A stretch of 64,000 nucleotides of DNA from Mallotus nudiflorus (taxonomy: Eukaryota; Streptophyta; Magnoliopsida; Malpighiales; Euphorbiaceae), in NCBI GenBank assembly GCA_947683625.1, contig CANTUR010000125.1, forward strand, positions 3,782,001 to 3,846,000. Reading direction: 5' to 3'. The stretch's first letter is position 1. Each line of letters opens with the position of its first letter. A program made the translations under genes and the position numbers. Shown piece after piece: positions 12,173 to 24,197 of this stretch. The notes below the pieces were generated by a model. The model saw nothing but the letters and a program-made list of their open reading frames with translations, was not told the origin of the DNA and did not search any database.

Positions 12173-12668
12173 TGTTATAACCTGAATTTTTATAAATTAT
12201 AAAAAATAAATTTCTGGGATTTGCATGTTAATAATTATTTTATTTAAATTATGATATTTTATTATTAGTGAAATTAAATTTAAATTTTGGTGTTAAATAT
12301 TATTTTAATATTATTGATATTATTATTTAGGTAAATTATTGATTATTTGTTAGTGTATAATTAATTAGGGTATATGTAGATTTTTAAAATATTAAAATAT
12401 TAATTTTTAATTTAAAAGTTATTATTTATTTTATATTATATTATTAACAAAAGTATAAAAGCATTTTTTTCCTTTCTTTTTCCTTCCCTCCTTTTCTTTT
12501 TTCTTCTCTTCCCTTGCACTTCCCGACACCATCCGCCACCACTACCTGCTCAACCATCTCGCCACCACCAGTCACCGTTGATGCCGCCGCCATCAGCCAG
12601 TAGTAACCCCGCCACCTCCTTTCCTTCCTCCTCTTCCTCTTTCCTCTTAGTTGTCAGATCTCCTTACT
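12173..12668 (+). repeat. 5' LTR fragment of element 2
   Basis: It starts TGTTATAACC and aligns with the 3' LTR start at 14963. It includes a TATA-like GTATAAAAGC (about 12453) and the CT-rich part behind it. About 60 bases near 12540-12600 are absent from the 3' LTR. Homology to the LTR stops at about 12668, where pol sequence begins. Confidence 0.75.
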
Positions 12669-14640
12669 TTTTTTGGTTGGAGAGTGTAGCATTCCTTGGG
12701 CATGTAGCATCTAAGGATGGCATTCAAGTTCATCAACAAAAGATTGAAGCAGTGTCTGAGTGGCCTAGACCGGCCACAGTTACTAAGATTTATAGTTTAT
12801 TGGGTTTGGCTAGATACTATAGGATATTTGTGCAGGATTTCTTAAGAATTACAGCACTTATAACCCACATGACTTAGAAGAATGTGAAGTTTATATGGTC
12901 AGATGCATGTGAGAATAGTTTCCAATTATTGAAGGAGAAGTTGACTATAACTCCAGTGTTTACTTTACCTAATGGAGTAGATAAGTTCATGATATACTAT
13001 GATGCTTCCAATGTTAGCCTAGGTTGCGCGTTGATGTAGAATGGAAGGGTAGTGGCTTATGCTTCTAGGCAGTTGGAGAAGCATGAGCAAAACTATCCTC
13101 CTCATGACCTAGAGATGGCTGTAGTGATATTTTCTCTCAAGATTTGGAGACATTATTTGTACATGGGTGACTTATGAGATTTTCACTAATCATAAGAGTT
13201 TGAAGTACATTTTTCAATAGAGAGATATGAACTTGAGGCAAAGAAGATGGTTAGAACTCCTGAAGGATTATGACTGTGATATCCTGTACTATCCAGGCAA
13301 GGCTAATGTGGTAGCAGATGCCTAAAGTAGGAAGTCCTCATATAGTCTTGCTCACATTAGTGTGGAGAGGAGATTGTTAATATAAGAGATGCATAAGTTA
13401 GTGGACCAAGGGTTGATGATAAAGATAACCAGGTCAAAAGGATATTTAGCTCAGTTTAGAGTTAGATCGGTACTGAGGGATAGGATCAAAGCATCTCAGA
13501 GTTGAGATCCTAATTTGGTTGAGCTTGTAGAGAAAGTTCATAAAGGGAAGTTCACTAATTTTAGCCTCGATAATGAAGGTGTGCTATGGATCGATAGGAG
13601 ATTGTGTGTTCCTAATATGGATAATTTAAGAGCAAAGATATTGGAAGAAGCTCATTTGCAACCTATAGTGTACATCTTGGTTCTACTAAGATGTACCACA
13701 ATATTAAAGATCTTTACTAGTAAGATGGAATGAAGAAGGATGTAGCTGAATTTGTTTTTAAGTGCTTGTCCTGTCAGTAAGTGAAACTAGAGCATTATAA
13801 GCCTTTTAGGAAGCTTCAAACTTTTTTGATTCTTAAGTGGAAATAAGAGAGAGTCACTATGGATTTTGTAACAAGATTACCTCATTCTAAGGATGGATAC
13901 GATTCCATCTAGGTGATAGTGGACAGGTTGACCAATTCAACTAATTTTATGCTAGTTAAAGCTACTTTTTCAATGGCCAAGTTGGCTAGACCATACATCA
14001 AGAATATTGTGTGTCTTCATAGAGTGCCTATTCCTATTATTTTTAATAGATATTTTGTGTTTACCTCTTAATTTGGCAGAAGTTGCAAGAAGCGATGGGC
14101 ACTAAGCTTGATTTCAATACTACTTTTCATCCCTAGACAGATGGTCAGTCTAAAAGAATAATCCAAATGCTTAAAGATACATTAAGGTTATGTGTTATAG
14201 ATCTTGGAGGTATTTGGGATGATCATCTGCCATTGGTAGAGTTTACTTATAATAATAGATACTATAGTAGTATTAAGATGGCACCATATGAAGCTTTGTA
14301 TGGAAGGAAATATATATCTCCTCTGTGTTAGAATGAAGTCAGGGAAAGAGAATTGACTGGACAAAAAATTATCCAAGATGCATATAAGAAAGTCGCTTTG
14401 ATAAAAAAAGAGATTTGAAATAGTGGCTAGTAGACAGAAGAGTTATGTAGATTCGAAGTGTGAGGATGTGGAATTTCATGTTAGAGACTATATATTTTTA
14501 AAGGTGTCACCTATAAAGGATGTTATGAGACTTGGCAAGAAGGGAAAGCTGACATCGAGATACATAGGACCTTTTGAGATTCTAGAGAGAGTTGGCATGG
14601 TTACATATCGGTTGACTTTGCCTCCAAATTTGTCTTAAGT
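12669..14640 (+). pseudogene. pol remnant (end of RT, RNase H, integrase)
   Basis: The sequence opens in the end of the reverse transcriptase connection (WLESVAFLGHVASKDG, LGLARYY). RNase H follows with KFMIYYDASNVSLGCAL, HEQNYPPHDLEMAVV and RRWLELLKDYDCDILY-like sequence up to about 13340. Integrase runs from about 13515 to 14640. The second catalytic Asp position reads FNRY instead of the usual FDRG, and the catalytic Glu region reads GQSKRI, so both positions look lost. Stops occur at 12875, 13038, 13324 and several later positions, with shifts near 13170 and 14410. It is the nearest relative of element 3 in the window. Confidence 0.78.
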
Positions 14641-14713
14641 GCATCCAATGTTCGATGTCTCAATACTTAGGAAGAACATTTCAGACCCTTCACACATTTT
14701 GTAGCCCCAAAGT

Positions 14714-14899
14714 GTGGAAGGGAATGAAGATATGATGTACAAGAAAAAGCTAGTTATGATTGTTGACCATCAAGTTAGCCAGTTGCATTCTAAGCAGATC
14801 ACGATGGTCAAAGTGATGTGGAGGAACAACAACATGGAGGAGCACATGTGGGAAACTGAAGCTAAGATGCGGGTGGCTTACCCTTTCCTTTTTCCTTGA
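14714..14899 (+). pseudogene. Chromodomain-like tail of integrase, element 2
   Basis: A 61-residue frame reads GNEDMMYKKK at its start, then QVSQLHSKQITMVKVMWRN and ends WETEAKMRVAYPFLF. It aligns residue for residue with the tail at 6321-6509. It is the expected histone-binding end of a plant chromovirus integrase, separated from it by stops near 14636 and 14703. Confidence 0.7.
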
Positions 14900-14950
14900 T
14901 GAATTCTTATATTTCATTCTTTTTATTTAAAATTCGAGGATGAAGTTTTG

Positions 14951-14962
14951 TGTGGGGAAAAA
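14951..14962 (+). other. Polypurine tract of element 2
   Basis: TGTGGGGAAAAA ends directly at the TG that opens the 3' LTR, the expected position for priming of the plus strand. Confidence 0.65.
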
Positions 14963-16773
14963 TGTTATAACTTTAATTTTTATAAATTATAAAAATTAAA
15001 TTTTTGGGATTTGCAGTGTTAATAATTATTTTATTTAAAATATGATATTTTAGTATTAGTGAAATTAAATTTGAATTTTGGTGTTGAATATTATTTTAAT
15101 ATTATTATTTAGGTAAACTATTGATTATTTGTTAGTGTATAATTAATTTGGGGATATGTAGATTTTTAAAATATTAGAATATTAATTTTTAATTTAAAAG
15201 TTATTATTTTTTTATATTATATTATTAAAAAAAGTATAAAAGCATTTTTTCCCTTCTCTTTCCTTCCCTCCTTCCTTTATTCCTTTGCTTTTCTCTTCTC
15301 TTCCCCTGCACTTCCTGACACCACCAGCCACCAGCCCCGCCACCTCCTTTCCTTCCTCTTTTCCTTCCTCCTCTCCTCTTTCCTCTCAATTGCCGGATCT
15401 TCTTCCCCTCACTGAAGATGTTTCTGGCAATGACCAGAGCTGACATTGGTCTCAAACGGAAGCTCATCCTCTAGGCTTCTTAAGCCCTCAACTAATTTTG
15501 GTTTTCAACTTCAGTAAGTCCCTCAATTTTGCGAATTTGTGTTTAGGCTAATTTTGTGTATTTTGTTAAATTGAGCTTAAATTAGGTTGATTTATATTAA
15601 ATTGACTTTAGATTATTGTTATAGAGGTTATGAGCTTTGAAATTATTTTTGAAATGACACTATACCAGACTCGGGTTATTGTTCTGACACTATTTTGAGC
15701 TTAGAAAAATTTTATTTTTAAAAAATTCTACTAATTATTTTGGGCAAGTTTTGTGAAGGAAGTCTATTGAAATTATGTGTAGAATTTTTATTATGAAATT
15801 TTGAATGTTTGTGTGAAAAATGAATTTTTGGAAAAATTAGTGATTTTTATATTTTAGTTGAAATTATTATTAATTATTATGCTTTTGATAGAATTTGAGT
15901 AATAAATAGCATTAAAATAATTTTTATAATTTATTTCCTATTTTTAGCTAATTAGTAGTAATTTTTTAAAAAATATATGAATAATAATTTTATTTATTAT
16001 TTTTAAGTTTAAATAAGTTTTTGGTTATTTTACTACATATTTTAGCATTTTCACTAATTATTTGTAATTAATGATATTTAATTTAGAATATTGAAAAAAT
16101 ATATTTTAATAATGGAATTTAATTATAAATGAGGATTTTATTATTTATTTTGGAAATAAATATCTTTTATATTTTTATTATGTAAATAAAATGACTTGTG
16201 ATATTTAAATGAATTTTTATGATTTTTGGTGAATAATTGTAATTTATATTATTTTATTATTAGTGGATTATGTTTATTGTCTGTTGGGTAATAATTGTAC
16301 TTTGAGAGCCCAACCCGAGAAGTTGAACTTTGTTGATATTTTGAAGTATATTTGCATGCAGGATTGACTTTACTTTTGTAGAGGGATGTTCATTTTACAA
16401 AGGAGACTATTAAATTTTTGATAGATTTCTCGTAAAATGTGACATCGGATCGTTCCTAAGTTTTGAGTTATAGTCGAGTTGCATCCTATATTGAGTTGTT
16501 CTTTAGAAATTCTAGATATATAAAAAGTTGGAATTTAATTATTATTATTATTATTATTATTATTCCTCAATTGTATTGCGAGCTAGGCCTATTAGACTGG
16601 GCTTGCCGAATTGGAGCAGAGGAGTGCACCTGAATTATAAGTTATTATTATATATATGCATTGCGTGAAGAATATGTCATCGATATCCATATTTCGAATA
16701 AGCATGAATTTTATTATGCTATATTGCATTAAATGTTAGTTATTATGGTTAATGGATATTTATATGTGTTTTA

Positions 16774-16821
<48 letters not shown>

Positions 16822-17807
16822 TGTGAATAATGGATGCTATCATATTTTATTATGAATCTCATTGTTTTATTTATTATTTATTATTTTATTTATAAAATGC
16901 TATTTTGGAGAATAGTTATAGAACGTGCCACCTAGTTAGTTATACTAGCACTATTGTGTAGCAGTACGTTAGATGCTAAGCCATAAATTTATTGATTTGA
17001 GATATGATTAATTGATTATTGAGATTTATGGTGAGAGAGTGGTGTGATTGCAGAAGCTCGGTTGACCTAGTGTTTTGGGGCTAATCATGTTGACAGTGAG
17101 ACTGCAGGAGCTCAGTTGACTTAGTGTCTTAGGGACAGTCTACTGTCAAAAATTGAGAAGAGAAATATTTTTAGAATTAAGTGAGCCTATTGACTAGTAA
17201 GGTTCAGTGATCAAGGTTGCAAAATATTTAGGGTTCTGCTCTAGTCCTCGACCTAAATATTATTGCATTTATTTGTTTATAAAAAATGTGATTTCGAGCA
17301 TCTGTAAGAAATGTATGTATAAATTAAAATTAATATATAAATATTATTATATTAATGCTTGAATGTCTGTATCCTTAGGTTGCATGCATACATATAATAA
17401 TAATTCACTTAGTGATGTTTGATCCCTCTCAAATATTTTTCAGGATCTTTCTCATTAAATCTCCTATAGTAGTTCTCTTTGTCAGACCCTTTCCTCTCTG
17501 GTTGATATATGTAAATTTTAAATTACCTTTTCCTTGTATTGCTAGACACTGCATTAGTATTTCCTACTGTTGTATTCTTTGATTGTTGTTATTGGTGGTT
17601 GTATTTTGAATATTGTAAAATATTTTCTTATGATATATATGGAAATTTCATTTTGATTTAAAAAGTTTTTATTTTGAGGTATTTTGTGGTACATTGGTAC
17701 GATTTTTTATTTTAAAGTTTGTTACGGGTTTTGGATTTTGGGTTTCGGATTTTCGCAAATTTCCATTCCCTAGCGTTGATCATTACTCTCGAGTTTAGGT
17801 CATGACA
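14963..17807 (+). repeat. 3' LTR of element 2
   Basis: A long LTR (2845 bp) that opens TGTTATAAC and ends CATGACA. A TATA-like GTATAAAAGC is near 15233, followed by a CT-rich tract. The conserved core lies at about 16360-16445, and the shared GAACGTGCCACCTAGT word is near 16921. Two tandem copies of an AGCTCGGTTGAC-type repeat lie at about 17050-17155. Short ATT (16537-16562) and TA (16775-16817) runs are included. Confidence 0.78.
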
Positions 17808-18805
17808 TTTAGTAATTTTTTTTTTGCAGCTATGACACTTTATTTATTCAATATTTTTAATATTAATACTTTTATTTACTCAAAAATTAATTTACTGTAA
17901 TTTTTTAAGTTCAACTAATAATTTAAATGATAAATATTAATTAATTTAATTTTAACACTTTTTTGTTAATTTTTTAAAAATATCTAAAAATTATTATTAT
18001 ATTACTTTTCTTATAGAAAATATACTTTCAAACAAATTATATGTTCTACTTTCTATTCATTAATTTTTAATTCATAAAAATATCTTCTTTTTAAAAAAAA
18101 TTATACACCTTTCCTATTTTCATAAAATTTATTAATTTTGAATTTAATTATTTACTTATTAAATTTAATATAATAGACTTATAAAATTATGTTATCTAAT
18201 TTGATTTATATTAGGTAAAATATAAGTAGAGCTAATTAAAATAGAAAAATATATATTTTTAACAAAATTATCACTATAATTTTAATTAATTTAATATTAT
18301 TAGAGGTAAAATAAAAATTAACATAATTAAAATATGTAAATTAATTCCATTTCTATTAGAGATAAAATAGAAGTTAATCTAATTAATAGGAAATATACTT
18401 TTAATTAAATTAGAATTACATTTTATTAATTTAACTTAATTTAATTTTGTTAGAGATAAAATAGAAGTTAGCCTAATTAAAATAGGAAATATGATTTCAA
18501 TTATATTAATTTTTATAAAAGATAAAATAGAAATTAACCTAATTGGAGTAGACAATATACTTTCAATTAAATTATAATTAATTAGAGATAAAATAGAATT
18601 TAACAAATAGACTTTGAATCAAATTAAAACGATATTTTGATTAATTTAAATTTACTTTTATTAGTAAATGACTAAATTGTTCAATTTTTATCTAATAATG
18701 AGTGAAGAATTTTTATAATTTTGTCTACTCCCTTCGTACACACACATATATGTATCATAATTTTTTCCACCCCTTAACGCATGAGCGCGCACGCGCGCGC
18801 GCGCG

Positions 18806-18838
<33 letters not shown>

Positions 18839-19213
18839 TTTAAAAAATTACCTTTTCCTGGTTTTTTTTTTCGTATGTTTGTTCTTTACCTTTTCCTGGT
18901 ATAAATTCATTCATGGAATATGAATTCTCATACTGATTTAAGTATTTAACCCAATTTTAATTTCAATAATGAATTTCAGTCCTAGCAAAAGAACAGACTC
19001 CAAAAGAAAATTACCACTTGTAATTTTTTTGCACAATGTGCCGGATAAAAATATAAATTATTATGTCAATAATTTATTTAAAATAATATTTTATATATAG
19101 TTTTAATTATGTTAATTTTAAAAATTTTGTGAAAAGGAAACTTTTCTTAACAAAAGAAATAAAATTATCGAGTTTTTCTTAACTATTTTTTGCCTTTTGT
19201 GATAGTATATTAT
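17808..19213. other. AT-rich spacer with degenerate repeats
   Basis: No gene is visible. Between about 18213 and 18620 the phrase TTAGAGATAAAATAGAA and close variants recur about six times at irregular spacing (56-95 bases), like an eroded minisatellite. A compound microsatellite lies at 18785-18838. The small open frame at 18702-18923 is produced by the microsatellite. Confidence 0.6.
18785..18838. repeat. Compound (CG)n(CA)n(TA)n microsatellite
   Basis: About 54 bases of almost uninterrupted purine-pyrimidine alternation pass from GC repeats through AC repeats to AT repeats. Such tracts can adopt left-handed Z-DNA under supercoiling. It is the only strongly GC-rich spot in this AT-rich spacer. 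Confidence 0.9.
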
Positions 19214-21437
19214 TGTAAAAACTTGAATTTTTAATTATTAATATCAAATATGGATTATTAAGTTTAATAATTATTTTATTTTATTAGTGTTAAATGTATT
19301 GTTTATAAAATTTTATTGATTTTTAAGAGTATAATATATATATATATATATTGATTTTGATTTTTTAAAATATTAAAATTTGTACTTTGTACTTTTGTAC
19401 AATTAAAAAAAAGGCAGAATTTTTTTTCTTTTTTTCCCTCCACTTTCATTTTTTTCCTTTCTGCCTTCTTCCCTCTCTTCTTTCTCTCACCCGACGCTGT
19501 CGCTGCCGCCACCACCACCACTACCCGGCATCAACCACCGTGACCTTAGCCTTGCCATTGCCATGCCAGACCATCGTCATCCTCTCTCTCTTCCTTCTAC
19601 CGTTGATCACCATCTCTCTCTCTCTCCCTCCCTGTCTCTTCGTTGCAGGTGAGGAGAAGAGCACGTCGGCGCCACCTCTGGCCACCCCAAGGCTCGCCGT
19701 TGGTCTAAAAATGATCCTCGTCCTTTGGCTTTAGAAGCCCTCCATCAATTTTGGTTTCCAACTTCGTTAAGCCCCTCAATTTTGAGTAATTCGAATCCAG
19801 GTCATTTTAGTTTATTTTATCAACTTGAGCTTCAATTAGGTTTATTCATGTTTAAATGTTATTAGATAAAATGAAATTGAAGTTGTGATCGATCTATTTG
19901 TGTAATTTGTTTTAATTTCTAGAAATTTTGAATTTCTCGAGCCTTGGGTACTGTTCATGGCACTATTATGCACTCAGGTAATTTTTATATTTTTATTAAA
20001 TCCTATAAATTATGTAGATTAAACCTTGGGAAGGATGTTTTGTGAGATTAGTTTTAGAATTTAAGATATAAATTTTTAAAGTTTATGTATTAATATGTAT
20101 TTTTGGAAAATTATTAGAACTTGATGAATTTTTTAATTTTAATTGAATTTATTGTTAATTATTTTGTTTTAGATAGATTTTTAAATAATAAAAGTATAAA
20201 AATAATTTTTATAATTAATTTTCAATTATTAGTTAACTAATAGTAATTTTTGGAAAATAAATGAATTTATTCATTATTTTTAAGCTAAAATGAATCATTT
20301 ATTATTTTTTATGATATTTATGAATTTCCCTTATACTTTTATTTTATATAAATAAATTAATTTGCATTAGTTAACTAAATTCATAAGAATTATTAGTAAT
20401 TTGAGATAAATTATTTTATTTTTTTATATGTTGTGAATTATGGTCCTCGGTTGGGCATAAGTGTTGTATGAGGCCTAACTTGAGTTGTTGAGTTGTGAGA
20501 TTGTTAGAAGTACTATTTTTATGCAGGAATGACTCTACTTCAATAGAGAAATGTCCATTTTACAGAGGAGAATCTGCTGAAATTTCGGTAGATTTCTTAT
20601 AAAATGTGACATTGGTATGTGTTAATTCTGAGTCTGTATAGCATTGTATCTTAGATTAAGTAAACCTCATCATCTCACGATTTTATTAAATTTTGAGAAT
20701 TTCACGAATTTATTTATATAAATATATTTTAAATAAATATTATTTATTTTAAAAAAACTCAAGGACTAGAGCTATAGCATTTGGACAGCAGAGGACACAT
20801 TGCTCAGCACGCTCAACCTTTGAGTTGATTTTATAGAATGTGCATTGTTACGACTTTGATTATATTTTCATATGATTTAAATAATAATGAAATGATTATA
20901 TGAATTATTCACAATTTTATTTATATTGCTACATGCATGATTATTTCTTTATTTATCATGAATAATAATTGAAGAATGTTTTATGGAATTTGTTTTATTT
21001 CACTTTATTTATTTTATTTATTATGATTTAAATGATTTGAAAATAATGGTAGAACATGCTACTTGGTGGGTGCCACTAGGACTACATGCGCACTAGTAAT
21101 AATTATTTATATGGCACTAATTGATTTGTGAGCCCTGGTTGAGCTTTGCTCTATGGGCAAGATTTGTGAAAATGTGAGCCTTGGTTGAGCTTTGCTCTCT
21201 AGGGAGATGTGTTGTTATTATTGAGCCTTGGTTGAGCTTTGCTCTTTAGGGAGATGTGTTGTTATTATTGAGCCTTGGTTGAGGTTGCTCTGGTATGATA
21301 CTGGTTGGACCCTGGTCGAACATGCTCTCTAGGCATCAGTGAACATTTAGAATAAAAAACCAACTATGGTTGGACCCGGGTTGAGCTTGCTCTATGGGAC
21401 CAACAATCAATTGGAATAAGTGAGCCAAGTAGCTATT
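19214..21437 (+). repeat. Truncated gypsy LTR
   Basis: It opens TGTAAAAACTTGAATTTTT, aligning with the LTR starts at 12173 and 713. It has a TA run near 19330, a CT-rich downstream part and a GAAGCCCTC...TTTTGGTTTCCAACTTC phrase shared with element 2. The conserved core is at 20524-20612 and the GTAGAACATGCTACTTGG word at 21050. It stops at 21437, where the minus-strand element begins, so its own terminal block is missing. The 115-residue frame at 19387-19734 is LTR sequence, not a gene. Confidence 0.68.
21138..21410. repeat. Tandem GAGCCTTGGTTGAGCTTTGC repeats in the LTR
   Basis: The phrase GAGCC(C/T)TGGTTGAGCTTTGCTCT recurs at least four times (from about 21138), with further diverged copies to about 21400. 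Spacing is 40-55 bases, and two copies share an identical GGGAGATGTGTTGTTATTAT spacer. This is the same LTR position where the other LTRs carry different tandem repeats. Confidence 0.8.
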
Positions 21438-23057
21438 TATCATGACCTAAATCGGGAGTCATGACCGGCGCTAGGGAACAGGAATTCTTTCGAATCCGGA
21501 ACCCGTAGCAAGCCTTAAAAATAAAAACGCATGCAATAATAATATAAAAATATGCCAAAATTAAAAATTTAATCAATACAAAAATAAATCATATATGTCA
21601 TATCATAATAAAATATTTCATACGATATTATGATACAAAAATCTCAAAACCAAAATAACACACTACTGATACAATAACACTACTTCTCTAGTCTTTAGAA
21701 TACAATAAGAGTTAAGATAGTAAATTTTCATAATCTAACTGGACCTGAAGAAGACTAGCAAAGAGGTATACTACTGAGGTTTGAAGAAGAAAAATCTCCT
21801 AAAAAAAATATTGAGAGGGATCAAACCTCATTAAGTGAATTATTATATTATATATACATGCAACCTAAATTCATATAGAATCAATCATCAGTATATATAT
21901 GCACACATTTTACACAAATGCTAAAATTCACTTTATATAATATAAATGCATAAAATTATTTTAGTTAAAGGATCGGAGCAGAACCCTAATAGTTTGCAAC
22001 ATCAATCATAAAAATCTCACTAGCCAAATAGGCTTACTTAATTACAAAATAATTCTCTTTATTCCATTTTAGACAGTAGACTGGCCTTGAGACACTAAGT
22101 CAACTGAGATCCCACAGTCTCACTGTCAGTGTGATTGGCCTCGAGACACTAAGTCAACTGAGCTCCCGCAATCATACTACTTACATTAATTCTCAATAAT
22201 CAAAATAATCAAATTTCACCTCAAAGGATTTCATAATATCGACCTTAAAGTCTAACGAACTGGTACGTACACAGTCCTAGTGCAGCCCACTAGGTAGCAT
22301 GTTCTATTGATATCCTTCAAATAAATCGTATATTTATAGGAAATAATAAAATGCATAATTAAAATATAATGGCATCCATTACAAAAGAATATAACATTTA
22401 TATCCTAAATATATGTCAAGCATATACTAGAAATATATTGAATATACACTAAAAATATTTCAAATATATATGCCACATATATATCAAAATAAACCATGAA
22501 TATATAAAAAATATACCAAGTATATATTAAAAATGTATCAAGCATATACATTGCATATATATCGAAACATATCAAAAATATACTGAAAGTATACCAAACA
22601 TGTACTAAATCATTTAATAAAATAACTCATGTTTAAATACATATTAAAAACATGAATTCACATAATCACGTATCCTATATGCAATGCATATAGAGAATAA
22701 TAACTCACCGATTTGCGCTCCTTGAGATAGACTCAACAGGCCTAGTCCGATAGGCCTTGGTCTCAGCACATCTATAGAAAATAAATAATAACAACAAAAT
22801 CAAAATAAATCCCTAACTTTACACTTCTAGAATTACTAGAGAAAAACTTGATCTAAGACACAACTCGATCAAAATTAAAACTTAGAATCGACTCGACTGT
22901 CATGTTTTATGAAAAGTTTATCAAAAAATTGGCAAAATCTCCTTTGTAAAATGGACATCTCTCTACTGAAAGTAGAGATTGTCAAATGCTCACTACCTTG
23001 AGTTGGGACCTCGAACAACACAATTTTCAACTAAGGTTCACAATTCACAATAAAATC

Positions 23058-23112
<55 letters not shown>

Positions 23113-24197
23113 TACTAAAAATCATAAATATCCATAAATATCAATATAAACCACAATAGAATATATTTAAATAATAAAAACATTAAAGCTAATTATTTTC
23201 CAATTAGTTAATAAAATCTCAAATATTTATATAATATTAATAAAAATCTAATTTTTCGTTATTCAAAATTAAATAGTAAAATTCAAAAATAATTATTCAA
23301 ATAGTTTACATATATAATAAAAATAGTTAAAAACTCATTTAATCTCAAAAATAATAAATAAATTTATTATTTGAATATATTTCCAAAAATTATTATTAAT
23401 TAGTTTAAAATAGAAAAAAATTCGTAAAAATTATTTTAATACTATTTATTATTCTAAAATCAATTAAAACATACTTATTAACCATAATTTCAATTAAAAC
23501 ACCAAATTCACCAATTTATATTAATTTTTCCAAAAATTAATTTTTCACATAAGCTTTCAAAAATTCGTAATAAATAATCGGGACATAATTTTCATAAACT
23601 TACTTCACAAACTATATTTCAAATAACTCATACCATTTATTAAAAATAAAAAGGTTTTCCGGCAAGGTTTACCGGAACAATGACTCACCGGAAAATTCAA
23701 ACCCAAAAATTCAAATAATTCAAACAAATAAACAAAAATAATATATGCATAGATTAAGCTACCCTTAACAACATTTCTAAAGACACTTAGCCTAAAACAC
23801 AGAAAATAAAGCTTAAAAAAATAAAAGCTAAAATTAATCTAAATGAAAGCTTAAATAAAATTTACAAATGGATGACTTTAAGCTCAAACTAAGCTTGGAA
23901 ATGGCTTCCCCGGAGCTAGAGGATTCCAAAAAGTCCGAGAACATGAGCTAAGGCTACTAGAATCAACGCTGGCGATAATGGAAGCTTCCTATTCTTGCTT
24001 CAACTTTAGGCAATTTTGGGCAATCGATAGGCACTTTACTAATGGCGGGAGGAAGGAGAGGAAAAGGGGAGATAATGGCAGTGAGTGGTGGTGGTAGTTA
24101 GTAGCTCCGATGAGGTTGGGTGGTGGCCTAAAAATCATAGGAGAAGGAAGAAAAAAAAGGGAAAGAAGAAAGAAAGAAGTGTACTGAAATTTATCTC
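21438..24197 (-). repeat. 3' LTR of element 3, lacking U3
   Basis: It aligns with 28739-31460 along its length. The outer end (21438) reads TATCATGACC where the other copy reads TGTCATGACC. It includes the shared terminal block, a two-copy repeat at 22080-22180 (GGCC...GAGACACTAAGTCAACTGAG), the conserved core at 22910-22980 and an AAT microsatellite at 23059-23110. Alignment with the 5' LTR ends at about 24197, where integrase sequence starts. Confidence 0.8.

Larger units (their letters stand above)
12173..17807 (+). mobile_element. Ty3/gypsy chromovirus with large internal deletion
   Basis: A 5' LTR fragment (12173 to about 12668) is fused directly to the end of reverse transcriptase. RNase H, integrase, chromodomain tail, purine tract and a full 3' LTR (14963-17807) follow. 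The rest of the 5' LTR, primer-binding site, gag, protease and most of reverse transcriptase are missing. Coding remnants are close relatives of those in elements 1 and 3. It could not move by itself. Confidence 0.8.
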
